In this document: positions 21,541-32,430 of the stretch, piece after piece
Layout: every line of letters begins with the position of its first letter
How positions within the stretch are numbered: the stretch's first letter is position 1
NCBI RefSeq assembly: GCF_963583255.1
Contig: NC_084811.1
Location: 14,340,088-14,404,087 of the forward strand
DNA length: 64,000 bases
Direction of reading: 5' to 3'
Source of the DNA: Pyrus communis
Lineage: Eukaryota > Streptophyta > Magnoliopsida > Rosales > Rosaceae
The notes under the pieces: generated by a model
Databases searched by the model: none
What the model was told of the DNA's origin: nothing
Seen by the model: only the letters and a program-made list of their open reading frames with translations
Program-made: the position numbers and the translations under genes

Positions 21541-22464
21541 ATGGCACTTGATAACGCTTCTCTTTTGTCACAGCTCATGGAAAGGTCCCAAATGCAAAGA
21601 GTTGATATATCTAATCTTCAATCAAGGAATAACGTGTTTTCCAATACTTACAATTCGGATTGGAGTGATCATTCAAACTCTATGTGGTGGGAACCTCAAA
21701 ATGCTCAACAAGGAGGATATTGGCAGCCACCACAACCTCATATTCAATATGCCCAACCAAATTTAAGTTCGTCAATAGATTATAATCAAAAGCTTAACGA
21801 ATTAATTTGTTTGGTGCAGGGCTCACAAAATCAAGACAATGAGGATCGACAAGAAGACAAAAGGTTGGATCACTTGGAAAAGCAAATTGGGCAGATAGCG
21901 GAGTTCGTAGGACAATTTTGCGACCAAGGCAAACTCCCTAGTTCAACCATTGTAAATCCGAAGGGAGGATTTGAAGCACCTTTGCCGGAAGCACTTATTG
22001 CTCCTACGCCATCTAATTCAAGTAAGGTTGTTCCAATTAGTTCTAACCCCATTCCACCTAATATCCCTATTCCTTGCAGGTTCATGAATTCCAAGGAAGA
22101 AGAAAGTGAAAAAGACATCTTGGAAGACCTTCCAAAGGTGCAAAGTAGGGAATTTCATGAATTCATCAAAGGGGATATACTTGAGACAACGATGCCCAAA
22201 GAAGTTGAATTTGATGACATTGGACAAGTCATAACCATCACATGCAATCTGGCCAAGTCCAATATCCCTGAAACTTTCAAAGGAGTGGTGTTTGTCATTG
22301 AGTTCTTGTCAGACAAAACAAGTAAGTCATTTTTTTCAAATTCCATTACATTTTATACTAACTTGTTGTTTTTTATGAATCAGGCACCTACATTAGAATT
22401 CAAACCAAAGCCGGTTCACTTCAAGTATCACCTTCCATTCAAGGACCAATTCCATAATGTTTGA
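21541..22464 (+). CDS. Capsid-less gag/protease remnant of element C
   Basis: A 307-codon frame; I start it at the ATG after AACAAC (21541) because upstream codons lie in the LTR and PBS. Residues 1-60 match the gag tail just after the zinc knuckle of D (NTYN..W.DH motif). A DHLEKQIGQIAEFVGQF segment and a PNIPIPCRF motif follow (compare PNVPFPHRF in D). The rest is a segment unlike D: EVEFDDIGQVITITCNLAKS, then a C-terminal APTLEFKP...HFKYHLPF, reminiscent of the region before RT in Athila pol. Capsid, zinc knuckle and DLGAS core are absent. Two copies (B, I) keep the frame open. Confidence 0.6.
   Translation: MALDNASLLSQLMERSQMQRVDISNLQSRNNVFSNTYNSDWSDHSNSMWWEPQNAQQGGYWQPPQPHIQYAQPNLSSSIDYNQKLNELICLVQGSQNQDNEDRQEDKRLDHLEKQIGQIAEFVGQFCDQGKLPSSTIVNPKGGFEAPLPEALIAPTPSNSSKVVPISSNPIPPNIPIPCRFMNSKEEESEKDILEDLPKVQSREFHEFIKGDILETTMPKEVEFDDIGQVITITCNLAKSNIPETFKGVVFVIEFLSDKTSKSFFSNSITFYTNLLFFMNQAPTLEFKPKPVHFKYHLPFKDQFHNV
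22322..22383 (+). other. Splice-like segment in gag remnant (GTAAGT...TACTAAC...CAG)
   Basis: 62 nt with a consensus donor GTAAGT, a perfect TACTAAC branch-type motif, a T-rich stretch and a CAG acceptor. Equivalent segments lie in B (33259-33317, 59 nt) and I (54432-54493, 62 nt). The unspliced frame stays open in all three, so splicing is uncertain. Confidence 0.4.
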
Positions 22465-22466
22465 TT

Positions 22467-22472
22467 TTATTT

Positions 22473-22515
<43 letters not shown>
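22467..22515 (+). repeat. Poly(A) run between gag remnant and antisense module
   Basis: About 37 A residues after TTATGTT, then GAGAAAGAAAGATACT. In B the same junction is a shorter A-rich run with TTATTATTAACATAA on the reverse strand (about 33132-33172). In J it is AAAATAAAATAAAATAAAA (about 60285-60320). Confidence 0.7.
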
Positions 22516-22521
<6 letters not shown>

Positions 22522-22633
22522 GAAAGATACTAAACATGGAGAAAGGTGGAGCTTCACAAAGGTTGTTTGCGTGAAGCCCCACTACGAGGCGCAGAAGCGG
22601 AAGGCATAGAAGCGGGAGGCATAGAAGCGGGAG

Positions 22634-22719
22634 GCATCGGAGCTAGAGCATTCCAGGCCTCAATACTTGGCCAAGCGCATCGGAGCTAGAGCATTCCAGG
22701 CCTCAATACTTGGCCAAGC
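22634..22719. repeat. 43-bp tandem duplication in the antisense ORF tail (C)
   Basis: Two exact 43-bp copies, 22634-22676 and 22677-22719, starting GCATCGGAGCTAGAGC. B and J have one copy. 43 is not a multiple of three, so the reading frame of the antisense ORF is shifted and its Pro/Met-rich tail is replaced by MRLAKY and a stop. Confidence 0.85.
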
Positions 22720-23238
22720 GCTGGATGACCCAGGAAAAAGGTGCCTCTGAAGATAAGACGCAAGCCTTTGACGGTCACTGTGAATTCGACCCTCAGATTC
22801 TTGCAGCTCATCAAGCTTCCTTTTCATCCCTGACGAATAGTTATTTGCAAGCACATGCAAACTTCTATTCTCGTACTTAAGTTGCTGGATCTCTTGCTTA
22901 AGTCTTTCCACCTCTGCCATCAACGATTCCACTTGGCGGGACCGAGCAAGCAGGCGTTGGCCCATGTTGGACACAGAACTCGCACACTGAACACTAAGTG
23001 CTAGGGACTCTTGAACGGCCAACTCATCGGACCGTCCTGACAGCAGCCTACTATCTTTTGGAGTGATGAGGTTTTTAGCTACTATTGTAGCTGTTGTGGC
23101 GTCCTGCATCACAGAGTCTTCACCTGAAAGAGGACCGTTAGAAGATAACAAAGAAGGGCGCCATACATTACCTTGACGGGGCGCAACCGGATCGCTGCTG
23201 AGACTCAAATCTAAGCTAAGGTTCGATGAGTTTGCCAT
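22660..23238 (-). pseudogene. Antisense EAR/leucine-zipper ORF, frameshifted copy (C)
   Basis: The same protein as the intact copies in B (32431-33102) and J. It has the N-terminal NLSLDLSLSS motif, a Ser-rich region, and a helical part with four leucines at heptad spacing, but the C-terminal repeat tail is lost through the 43-bp duplication. I take the ATG of MANSS as start by analogy with B; an in-frame ATG three codons upstream exists here. It lies opposite to and tail-to-tail with the gag remnant of C. It may still make a shortened protein. Confidence 0.55.
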
Positions 23239-24407
23239 TTTTTTCAAAAGTGTTCAAAGAGAAGGGGTGGATGGAGTTAAAATTTCACAAAGGGCCGGAG
23301 TCGAGTTTCAGGAATGGGAAATCTTCAGAGTGTGTGTGTTGGGGTGATTGATAGCTCTTTAAAAAGCCAAGACGACGCGTCCACCGATTCAAAGAGCCGG
23401 ATTTTCCGGCGTAATTTAGGCGACGCTCCCTCGGCTTTTCAGAAAACGCGTTCAACTTTGTCAAAAGATTTCTGACAAAGCTGAAAACACGTGGAGGCCA
23501 TCATCGCATCTACACATCTTTAGCCGACAAGCGCAAAGTTCGGCGACGCTTTCTCTGCTTTTCAAAAGACGCGTGCAGCTTTGTCAAAAGGAGCCGCATC
23601 TGCACTACCACGTGTCGTTCAGAAAGCGAAGGGGCGTCGTTCAGAAATCGAAGGGGCGCCTGCTCAGAAATCGAAGAGGCGTATTCAAAGATCGAAGAGG
23701 CGCCACTATTTCAAAGAGCCGGATTTGCAGGATCAAAACGTTTGTCGACAAGGGTAAAAAGTACCACCACTTGATATTATCTCTATATATGTCGACCTTC
23801 GTCTTTTATGGCAGGGCAAACCTGAAGAAAATGCCCAACTCTCCCTCACCTCTGAGGGCGCACTCCCAGCAAAGCCTTTCAAAATACTCAATTCTTTCTT
23901 CTTCCCCAAAGATGATACCAGATGCCTGGAGTACATATGACCCAGGAGGAAACGGCGGATTGAAGCATGTGCTGATTCATTCACCGCTTCTTCAAAGCAA
24001 AGGTATCTCATATCATCAAGGTCAAAAGCAAAAGTATCTCATATCATGCTTTTTCCCTGTCTTTTTCTTTGTCCTTGTTCTTACTTGCATGGCAAAGTAA
24101 AAGAAGCAATCAGCCGGCACTTGGAGTCAGTCTTCCGATCTGGAGCCAACTGCCTGGAATCTATTCCTGATTGCTTACCTAGCGTTGCTCTCGAGTAGTC
24201 ATCTTCAACGGTTGTTACACTTCCAGAGAAGGGACCACTCATGCAAAGATTGAACAAAGAAACAGATAACAGGAGGAAGCTCAGACCTTCGGGGGAAACC
24301 AAAAGAACCATCCTGCTGCCCAGTTCAAGAAGTAGCACAAAGGAAAATCAACGATGGGCAGAAACCAGTTCAAGAGTAAGCCTGTGGAATCACAAAGATC
24401 AAAGCCT
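23239..24407. promoter_or_regulatory. GC-rich divergent promoter-like region of the module (C)
   Basis: Unlike the AT-rich surroundings, this segment is GC-rich. It includes two CACGTG G-boxes, ACGCGT motifs, and a run of degenerate 20-24-bp repeats (TTCAGAAATCGAAGGGGCG type, about 23616-23705). The TATAAAAAG seen in J is TTTAAAAAG here. A 175-codon frame (23573-24100, plus) spans it. The module ends at CAATGC (24408-24413). Confidence 0.5.
23573..24100 (+). CDS. Conserved open frame of 175 codons in the module (C)
   Basis: Not recognised. The frame is open with the same length in three module copies (C here, B 31568-32095 minus, J 61356-61883 plus). The N-terminal third is very basic because it translates the GC-rich repeats (RKRRGV, GRLLRNRRGV). 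The C-terminus is a hydrophobic stretch (about residues 155-171) that could be a tail anchor. It points away from the leucine-zipper ORF. The opposite strand also has a 92-codon open frame in all three, so openness may be accidental in young copies. Coding status doubtful. Confidence 0.25.
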   Translation: MQLCQKEPHLHYHVSFRKRRGVVQKSKGRLLRNRRGVFKDRRGATISKSRICRIKTFVDKGKKYHHLILSLYMSTFVFYGRANLKKMPNSPSPLRAHSQQSLSKYSILSSSPKMIPDAWSTYDPGGNGGLKHVLIHSPLLQSKGISYHQGQKQKYLISCFFPVFFFVLVLTCMAK

Positions 24408-24413
24408 CAATGC

Positions 24414-26051
24414 AATCACCAAGGAGAAGAGGGAATTTACACTCCATAACCAGATTTGCGTCCCTAAACTCTTCTCTTTGTTAATTACATTATGCCATGT
24501 TTAATATGTTTAGTTGCTTTTTGTGTGTTTACTTATGTTTTGTGTGAATCTATGCTTAAAACATTGAGGACAATGTTTGATTTAAGTGTGGGGGGGGGTA
24601 ACTAAAGTGTTTTGATGCAAATTCGTAGGGTTTTATCCACCATAACTTCTAATGTTGTTCCTTGCTATTTTAAGGTGTTTTTAAGTTGTTTTAGAGTGTT
24701 TTAGTGTGTTTTGTTTTATAATTCGAAAATCCCATAAAAATTTGAAAAATTGTTTTGAAAAACCCAAAAAGAGTTGTTTTAAGAGTCGTTTTTGTGTGTT
24801 TGTGTCTTAGGGTACCTTCCAACACAATGATAAGGATTTGGTTTATAATTGCATGACGGTTAGAAAGAGTTATAAACATAGAGAAAAGTTTGATTTACTC
24901 TTGGTATATGCTTGGTTATGGTTATAATGTATGACTTCACATGCAATCATAAAAGAAAAAAATTCGTTTTTGTAACATGCTTGAAGGAAGGAACTCAAAC
25001 AAACGCTACAACCCTGAGAGACTTGAGCCTATAACGTTCTTTGGAGAGTATAATCTGTGATTTCTTGTTTTCTAAAGTCGTTGCATGATCTCATTATTCT
25101 TTGCTTGGTTACTACTTAGAAGGCGTTTCATCATATAGTTCCAAATGCTAGAACTCATGCCCATTTCATTCAAAGCATGTTATTGATTTGCATAACACAT
25201 ATTCAAGAAGAAGTTGTGTAGTGACCACCACCATAGCCAAATAGCCTTACTTCCCATACTTCGTATATGTTGTAAGTTTTAACCCCGTTGAGCCTCGTTT
25301 TGCCTTTATAAGTAAGAATGAACTCACGAGCGTTGATGGTTGAAGAAAGGGTCCAAAAAGTTGAATATGGCCCTAAGTTTTGTGTGATTTTCCCTTGGGT
25401 GTTCAAAGTTGACTTCTGGGTTCTTAAGGGAATTCTAAGTGCCTAATTCAATACTTTGCTCACTATTGCTTTAAGAATGTTTGTTTATCCTTCACCTTTC
25501 ATTGTTAGCCAATACCCTAGCCCCGTTACTACCCTTTGACTTCTATATTGAGTGTTATGTATTTCAATTGTGGAGTTTGAACTTGGTATGAGCTTATGGT
25601 GTCACTGGTTCTCGCGTCTAAGTAGTAGCATTCCATTCATGAGATCATATCTAAACATGCTTATTAACTCCAGAAAATGCTTTCCTTATTATAACATATG
25701 TGAGTGTTCGTCTACATGTTTACATCAATCTTCTCACATATACCTAGTGTAGGGTGTGTAGTCAGAAAATCTGTGTGAAAAACGAGAGTACATCTAGTAA
25801 GAAATTGAGGGAATTCTCTAAAGGCATGTTACTACATTTGAAATGTGTTTTAATTGCTTAATTGTGAACTAGTATGTGGTGACTATGATTAAGAATGTAC
25901 TTAAGTGTAAAGATGGCTCAAATCTGTGAGAATAATGATTTTTAACTTGTCATGTGCATTGGAAGTCCCTGATACGATTGTTGGAAGGTGTAGGTTGTGT
26001 TTTGTTCTTTTTGTTTTGTTTTTCTGTTTTGCTCGAGGACTAGCAAAAGCT
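24414..26051 (+). other. 3' non-coding internal region of element C
   Basis: No gene. Collinear with 158-2053 of element A, but with a ~240-bp deletion near 25305 that removed the middle purine motif and the A/G tract. A purine motif is at 24583-24598. Confidence 0.7.
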
Positions 26052-26066
26052 AAGTGTGGGGGTATT
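26052..26066 (+). other. 3' polypurine tract of element C
   Basis: TAAGTGTGGGGGTATT directly before the 3' LTR TG, the same as in A. Confidence 0.7.
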
Positions 26067-27945
26067 TGATAGGAGCATATTTATGCGACTTAAATGGCTT
26101 GTTCTCGTACATTTACGTTATGTTTCTTTAGTTATTTTAGTACTTTAAGCTATTTTCGTGTGTTTGTAGGTCCAAAGGGCTAAAGGAGCAAAAAGATGCA
26201 TTTTGGAGACTTTTGGAGCACTTTTGGGCTAAGGACGGATAGCTTATGCTTGAAGCCAAAGTGTTGGACGAAATTGAAGACCTAATTGGAGCCAAAGTGT
26301 TGGAACCTTGTTCTCTTTAGTTTTAGGACATTTAAACCTTTCCTAATCCCAATCATGCCATGCATAACACACATCCATTCTAACACATTGTCATTGCACA
26401 TGCATTTCCTTCATTAGTTAACCCACATGCACTTATCACTTATCATCACCACTTAACCACTTATCATATCATAACCACATATCATATCACTTATCACTTA
26501 TCACTTAACATATCATCCACCTACTTCACCTACAACATCCACCTACTTCACCTACAACATCCACTTCACCTACAACATCCACCTACTTCACCTACAACAT
26601 CCACCTACTTCACCTACAACATCCACTTCACCTACAACATCCACCTACTTCACCTACAAATGACATAGCCATATGTTCCCTCCACTACTCCTATAAATAC
26701 CCTTGCATTCATTCATTCATGGACATCTCATTTTCATACACAACACACCACAAACACTTCCATTCCCTCATTGCCGTGAGTCCCCCTTCCCTTATAATCC
26801 AAACACCAACCATCTTTCCATTTCCATCACTCCTTACTCCATTCCACACTTCCATTCCCCCAAACCAACTATCCTTAGACCTTATGCTACAATAAAGAGG
26901 AAGAGAAGAGGGCCTAAACGTTCATACAATTCAAGTTTGAGTTGTTGGAATGTTTAGGTGTTTCTTTGATTTCAATGTTTAATTTTAATTCTCTTTGTTT
27001 TGTATGAGGAACTAAACCCCCCCTTAGCTAGGGGGTGATTCGAAATATATGTTTATGCTTGCATTTTGATTTGATTACTTCTAATTGCATTTCATAAGTT
27101 GTTGATTCAATTTGTTTAACCGTTTGATTGATAACTTATTTATGTATGTTTATTAAGAATGCGCGCTTAATTTTCATGCATGAATATGACGCTAGAATAT
27201 AAGTGATTTTCACCTAATCGTTATGAACTTATATTCACAAGTAGTGGAGGTTGCTTATAAACAATCGCGTTAAATGAATTCTTGGCACGAGTTTCATGCT
27301 CATCATAGTAACGAATGCCTCGTCAACACTTATAGTTTTCATAATGTTTAATGATCTTTGATTGTATCTTTATTGTGCTGTTCACGTAAAGGACTTTTGG
27401 AGAATGTTGTGAATTGCGTTGCGCTAACCCATCCAATTCATTAACTTAAGGAAAACTTGACGGTTAATTTAAGCGGACCTAATTAACCCGGGGTGATGAG
27501 TTTCATAATTTATTGAAATGCAATTGGAAATCTTTTTATTATGCAAGTGTAACATATGTGGAGATGACCCCCTTAGCTATTCTATCATCCATTCATTCCA
27601 TTTCATCAATTTCATATTTACATTCTGTTTTAATTTGTTCATTTAATTTAATTTCGTATAAACTTAAATCCCCCTTTACTTTAATGTCAATTTAGTTAGA
27701 AATCATTTTAGTTTGTGTTTTTTTAAAAGCATTTTGAGTTTTTGGTTTGTTTTAGAGTTTTAAAGTTTAGTTTTACATTCTTTGAGTCTAATTTAGTGTT
27801 TTATATTGCGTTTTTACGTTTTTGAGTCAAATCCAAGTGATTAACAATCCCTCCTAATCCCCGGTCCAGAACGATCCCTACTTATACTTATACTACAATT
27901 TGACGAAAAGAGGGTTTAATTTGTGTGCGTATAAATCACGCATCA
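26067..27945 (+). repeat. 3' LTR of element C (1879 bp)
   Basis: Nearly identical to the 5' LTR but 40 bp longer. The difference is one 22-bp plus one 18-bp minisatellite unit at about 26514-26659. TATAAATA at 26692-26699. Right TSD ACACT at 27946-27950. Confidence 0.9.
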
Positions 27946-29458
27946 ACACTCCGGGTTAATTAGGTCCGCTTAAATTAACCGTCAAATTTTCCTTAAGTTA
28001 ATGAATTGGATGGGTTAGCGCAACGCAATTCACAACATTCTCCAAAAGTCCTTTACGTGAACAGCACAATAAAGATACAATCAAAGATCATTAAGCAACA
28101 TGAAAACTATAAGTGTTGACGAGGCATTCGTTACTATGGAATACGCATAAAACTTATGCCAAGAATTCGTTTAACGCGATTGTTTATAAGCAACCTCCAC
28201 TACTTGTGAATATAAGTTCATAACGATTAGGTGAAATTCACTTATATTCTAGCGTCATATTCATGCATGAAAATTAAGCGCGCATTCTTAATAAACATAC
28301 ATAAATAAGTTATCAATCAAACGGTTAAACAAATTGAATCAACAACTTATGAAATTCCAACGAAAGTTAATCAATTCATATTGCAAATATAAACATAGTT
28401 TCGAATCACCCCCTAGCTAAAGGGGGTTTTATTTCCTCATATCTTTGAAATCAAAGAAACGCCTAAACATTCCAACAACTCAAACTTGAATTGTATGAAC
28501 GTTTAGGCACTCTTCTCTTCCATTCCTCATACGCACAAAACAAAGAGAATTAAAATGAAACATTGAAATCAAAGAATCACCTAAACATTCCAACAACTCA
28601 AACTTGAATTGTATGAACGTTTAGGCCCTCTTCTCTTCCTCTTCGTTGTAGCACAAGGTCTAAGGTGAGGTTTGGGGGATTATGGAAATGGATGAGGAGT
28701 GGTGTAGAAGTGGAAGGGGAATGGAAAAATGGTGTTTGGATTATAAGGGGAGAGATGGGAAGCTCACGGCTAGGGAAGGGAGAATGTGTTTGTAATGTGT
28801 TGTGTATGAAAATGAGATGTCCATGAATGAATGAATGCAAGGGTATTTATAGGAGTAATGGAGGGAACATATGGCTATGTCATTTGTAGGTGAAGTAGGT
28901 GGATGTTGTAGGTGAAGTAGGTGGATGTTGTAGGTGAAGTGGGTGGATGTTGTAGGTGAAGTAGGTGGATGTTATGTTAAGTGATAAGTGATAAGTGATA
29001 TGATATGTGGTTATGATATGATAAGTGGTTAAGTGGTGATGATAAGTGATAAGTGATTAAGTGATATGATATGTGGTGATGATAAGTGATAAGTGCATGT
29101 GGGTTAACTAATGAAGGAAATGCATGTGCAATGACAATGTGTTAGAATGGATGTGTGTTATGCATGGCATGATTGGGATTAGGAAAGGTTTAAATGTCCT
29201 AAAACTAAAGAGAACAAGGTTCCAACACTTTGGCTCCAATTAGGTCTTCAATTTCGTCCAACACTTTGGCTTCAAGCATAAGTTATCCGTCCTTAGCCCA
29301 AAAGTGCTCCAAAAGTCTCCAAAATGCATCTTTTTGCTCCTTTAGCCCTTTGGACCTACAAACACACGAAAATAGCTTAAAATACTAAAATAACTAAAGA
29401 AACATAACGTAAATGTACGAGAACAAGCTATTTAAGTCGCATGAATATGCTCCTATCA
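27946..29458 (-). repeat. 3' LTR of element B, second part
   Basis: Resumes B's LTR after element C (first five bases are the TSD copy) and ends GCTCCTATCA. Minus-strand TATAAATA at 28844-28851. Two copies of the hairpin, near 28463-28508 and 28580-28625. Confidence 0.9.
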
Positions 29459-29473
29459 AATACCCCCACACTT
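29459..29473 (-). other. 3' polypurine tract of element B
   Basis: On the minus strand AAGTGTGGGGGTATT abuts the 3' LTR. Further minus-strand purine motifs are at 30296-30310 and 31066-31085. Confidence 0.7.
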
Positions 29474-31255
29474 ATCTTTTGCTAGTCCTCGAGCAAAACA
29501 AAACAAAAGAACACGAAACTAGACAAAACGAACAAAACACAACCTACACCTTCCAACAATCGTCTCACGGATTTCCAATGCACAAGACAAGTTAAAAATC
29601 ATTATTCCCACAGATTTTAGCCATCTTGACACTTAAGTACATTCTTAATCATAGTCACCACATACTAATTCACAATTAAGCATTTAAAACTATATTTTGA
29701 ATGTAGTAACATGCCTTAGAGAATTTGCTCAATTCCTTACAAGATATGCTCTCGTTTTTCACACAGATTTTCTGACTACACACCCTAAACTAGTTATATG
29801 TGAGAAGATTGATGTAATCATAAAAACGAACACTCACATATATGTATTTCAAAGGAAGCAATTTCTGGAGTTAATAAGCATGTTTAGATATGATCTCATG
29901 AATGGAATGCTACTACTTAGACGCGAGAACCAGTGATACCATATGCTCATACCAAGTTCAAACTCCACAAATTGAAATACACAACACTGAAGATAGAAGT
30001 CAAGGGTTGTAACGGGGCTTGGGGTATGTGGATAACAAAGAAGGGATATGGAAAACAAAGGTTTTTAAAGAAATAGTGAGCAAAGCATTTGAATCAACTT
30101 AGAATTCACTTTTGAATGAAAACTCAACTTTTGAACAAAAAGGGAGAATTTAGACAATTTACGCCCAGAATTGGTGTTTTGGAAATTTTCTTCAATCACT
30201 TATTCTTTCATTTTTTTTTTTTTTTCTTTCTTTCTTTCTTTTCTCTTTTTTTTTTCTTTTCTTTTGAATCTCAAAACATCAACACTTAAACATTCTCTCC
30301 CCCACACTTATTTTCTTTCATAATGTAACTCAAAAGGAATTCAATTAAGTCATGCTCACTATCTTTTAAGAACAAGGGTGGGGATTGTCCTAAACTAGGC
30401 TAGGTGAGGAAAATGTGGGTAAACAAAGAATAAAGGCTAAACAAGGCTCAACGGGGTTAAAACTTACAACATATACGAAGTATGGGAAGTAAGGCTATTT
30501 GGCTATGGTGGTGGTCACTACACAACTTCTTCTTGAATATGTGTTATGCAAATCAATAACATGCTTTGAATGAGATCATGCAACAACTTTAGAAAATAAA
30601 GAATCACAGAAAATAACTCTCCAAAGAAAGTAATGGCTCGAGTCTCACAGGGATGTAGCGTTTGTTTGAGTTTCTTCCTTCAAGCATGTTACAAAAACGA
30701 ATTTTTTTTTCTTTTATGATTGCATGTGAAGTCATACATTATAACCATAACCAAGCATATACCAAGAGTAAATCAAACTTTTCTCTATGTTTATAACTCT
30801 TTCTAACCGTCATGCAATTATAAACCAAATCCTTATCGTTGTGTTGGAAGGTACCCTAAGACACAAACACACAAAAACGACTTTAAAACAACTCTTTTTG
30901 GGTTTTTCAAAACAATTTTTCAAATTTTTATGGGATTTTCGAATTATAAAACAAAACACACTAAAACACTCTAAAACAACTTAAAAACACCTTAAAACAG
31001 CAAGGAACAACATTTGAAGTTATGGGTGATAAAATCCCACGAATTTAAATTAACAACATTAGTTACCCCCCCCCCCCCACACTTAAATCAAACATTGTCC
31101 TCAATGTTTTAAGCATAGATTCACACAAAAAATAAGTAAACACACAAAAAGCAATTTAAACATACTAAACATGGCAGAATGTAATTAACAAAGAGAAGAG
31201 TTTAGGGACGCAAATCTGGTTATGGAGTGTAAATTCCATCTTCTCCTTGGTAATT
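29474..31255 (-). other. 3' non-coding internal region of element B
   Basis: No gene. Reverse complement of the A/J type region, with a pyrimidine tract at about 30210-30265. The purine motif at 31066-31085 has a 13-base C run. It ends at GCATTG (31256-31261), the boundary of the antisense module. Confidence 0.7.
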
Positions 31256-31261
31256 GCATTG

Positions 31262-32430
31262 AGGCTTTGATCATAGTGACTCCACAGGCTTACTCTTGAA
31301 CTGGTTTCCGCCCATCATTGATTTTCCTTTGTGCTACTCTTGATCTGGGCAGCAGGATGGTTCTTTTGGTTTCCCCCGAAGGTCTGAGCTTCCTCCTGTT
31401 ATCTGTTTCTTTGTTCAATCTTTGCAGGAGTGGTCCCTTCTCTGGAAGTGTAACAACCGTTGAAGATGACTACTCGAGAGCAACGCTAGGTAAGCAATCA
31501 GGAATAGATTCCAGGCAGTTGGCTCCAGATCGGAAGACTGACTCCAAGTGCCGGCTGATTGCTTCTTTTACTTTGCCATGCAAGTAAGAACAAGGACAAA
31601 GAAAAAGACAGGGAAAGAGCATGATATGAGATACATTTGCTTTTGACCTTGATGATATGAGATACCTTTGCTTTGAAGAAGCGGTGAATGAATCAGCACA
31701 TGCTTCAATCCGCCGTTTCCTCCTGGGTCATATGTACTCCAGGCATCTGGTATCATCTTTGGGGAAGAAGAAAGAATTGAGTATTTTGAAAGGCTTTGCT
31801 GGGAGTGAGCCCTCAGAGGTGAGGGAGAGTTGGGCATTTTCTTCAGGTTTGCCCTGCCATAAAAGACGAAGGTCGACATATATAGAGATAATATCAAGTG
31901 GTGGTACTTTTTACCCTTGTCGACAAACGTTTTGATCCCGCAAATCCGGCTCTTTGAAATAGTGGCGCCTCTTCGATCTTTGAATACGCCTCTTCGATTT
32001 CTGAGCAGGCGCCCCTTCGATTTCTGAACGACGCCCCTTCGCTTTCTGAACGACACGTGGTAGTGCAGATGCGGCTCCTTTTGACAAAGCTGCACGCGTC
32101 TTCTGAAAAGCAGAGAAAGCGTCGCCGAACTTTGCGCTTGTCGGCTAAAGATGTGTAGATGCGATGATGGCCTCCACGTGTTTTCAGCTTTGTCAGAAAT
32201 CTTTTGACAAAGTTGAACGCGTTTTCTGAAAAGCTGAGGGAGCGTCGCCTAAATTACGCCGGAAAATCCGGCTCTTTGAATCGGTTGACGCGTCGTCTTG
32301 GCTTTTTATAGAGCTATCAATCACCCCAACACACACACTCTGAAGATTTCCCATTCCTGAAACTCGACTCCGGCCCTTTGTGAAATTTTAACTCCATCCA
32401 CCCCTTCTCTTTGAACATCGTTGAAAAAAA
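31262..32430. promoter_or_regulatory. GC-rich divergent promoter-like region of the module (B)
   Basis: Upstream of the intact zipper ORF. It has CACGTG G-boxes, GACGCGTC, the degenerate 20-24-bp repeats (about 31960-32055), and TTTTTATAGAGC about 130 bp before the ATG; the opposite strand of that site is a canonical TATAAAAAG. The 175-codon frame (31568-32095, minus) spans the repeats. TATA orientation and spacing suggest a bidirectional or divergent promoter, not proven. Confidence 0.5.

Larger units (their letters stand above)
19532..27945 (+). mobile_element. Complete retrotransposon C (8414 bp, plus)
   Basis: The 5' LTR 19532-21370 (1839 bp) and 3' LTR 26067-27945 (1879 bp) are flanked by a perfect ACACT TSD (19527-19531 and 27946-27950), inside B's LTR. 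Internal order: double PBS with a tRNA-Asp fragment (21376-21448), gag remnant (21541-22464), poly(A) run, antisense leucine-zipper ORF (22660-23238, frameshifted tail), GC-rich promoter-like region, 3' non-coding region, polypurine tract (26052-26066). The middle polypurine motif is missing: sequence jumps near 25305. The two LTRs differ by only a few bases apart from 40 bp of minisatellite. Non-autonomous. Confidence 0.92.

Noticed and set aside
24131..24152. CTTCCGATCT, which looks like the end of an Illumina adapter
   Set aside because: It lies in the middle of the module and recurs in B at the same place; J has CTACCGATCT. It is ordinary repeat sequence, a chance 10-base match.
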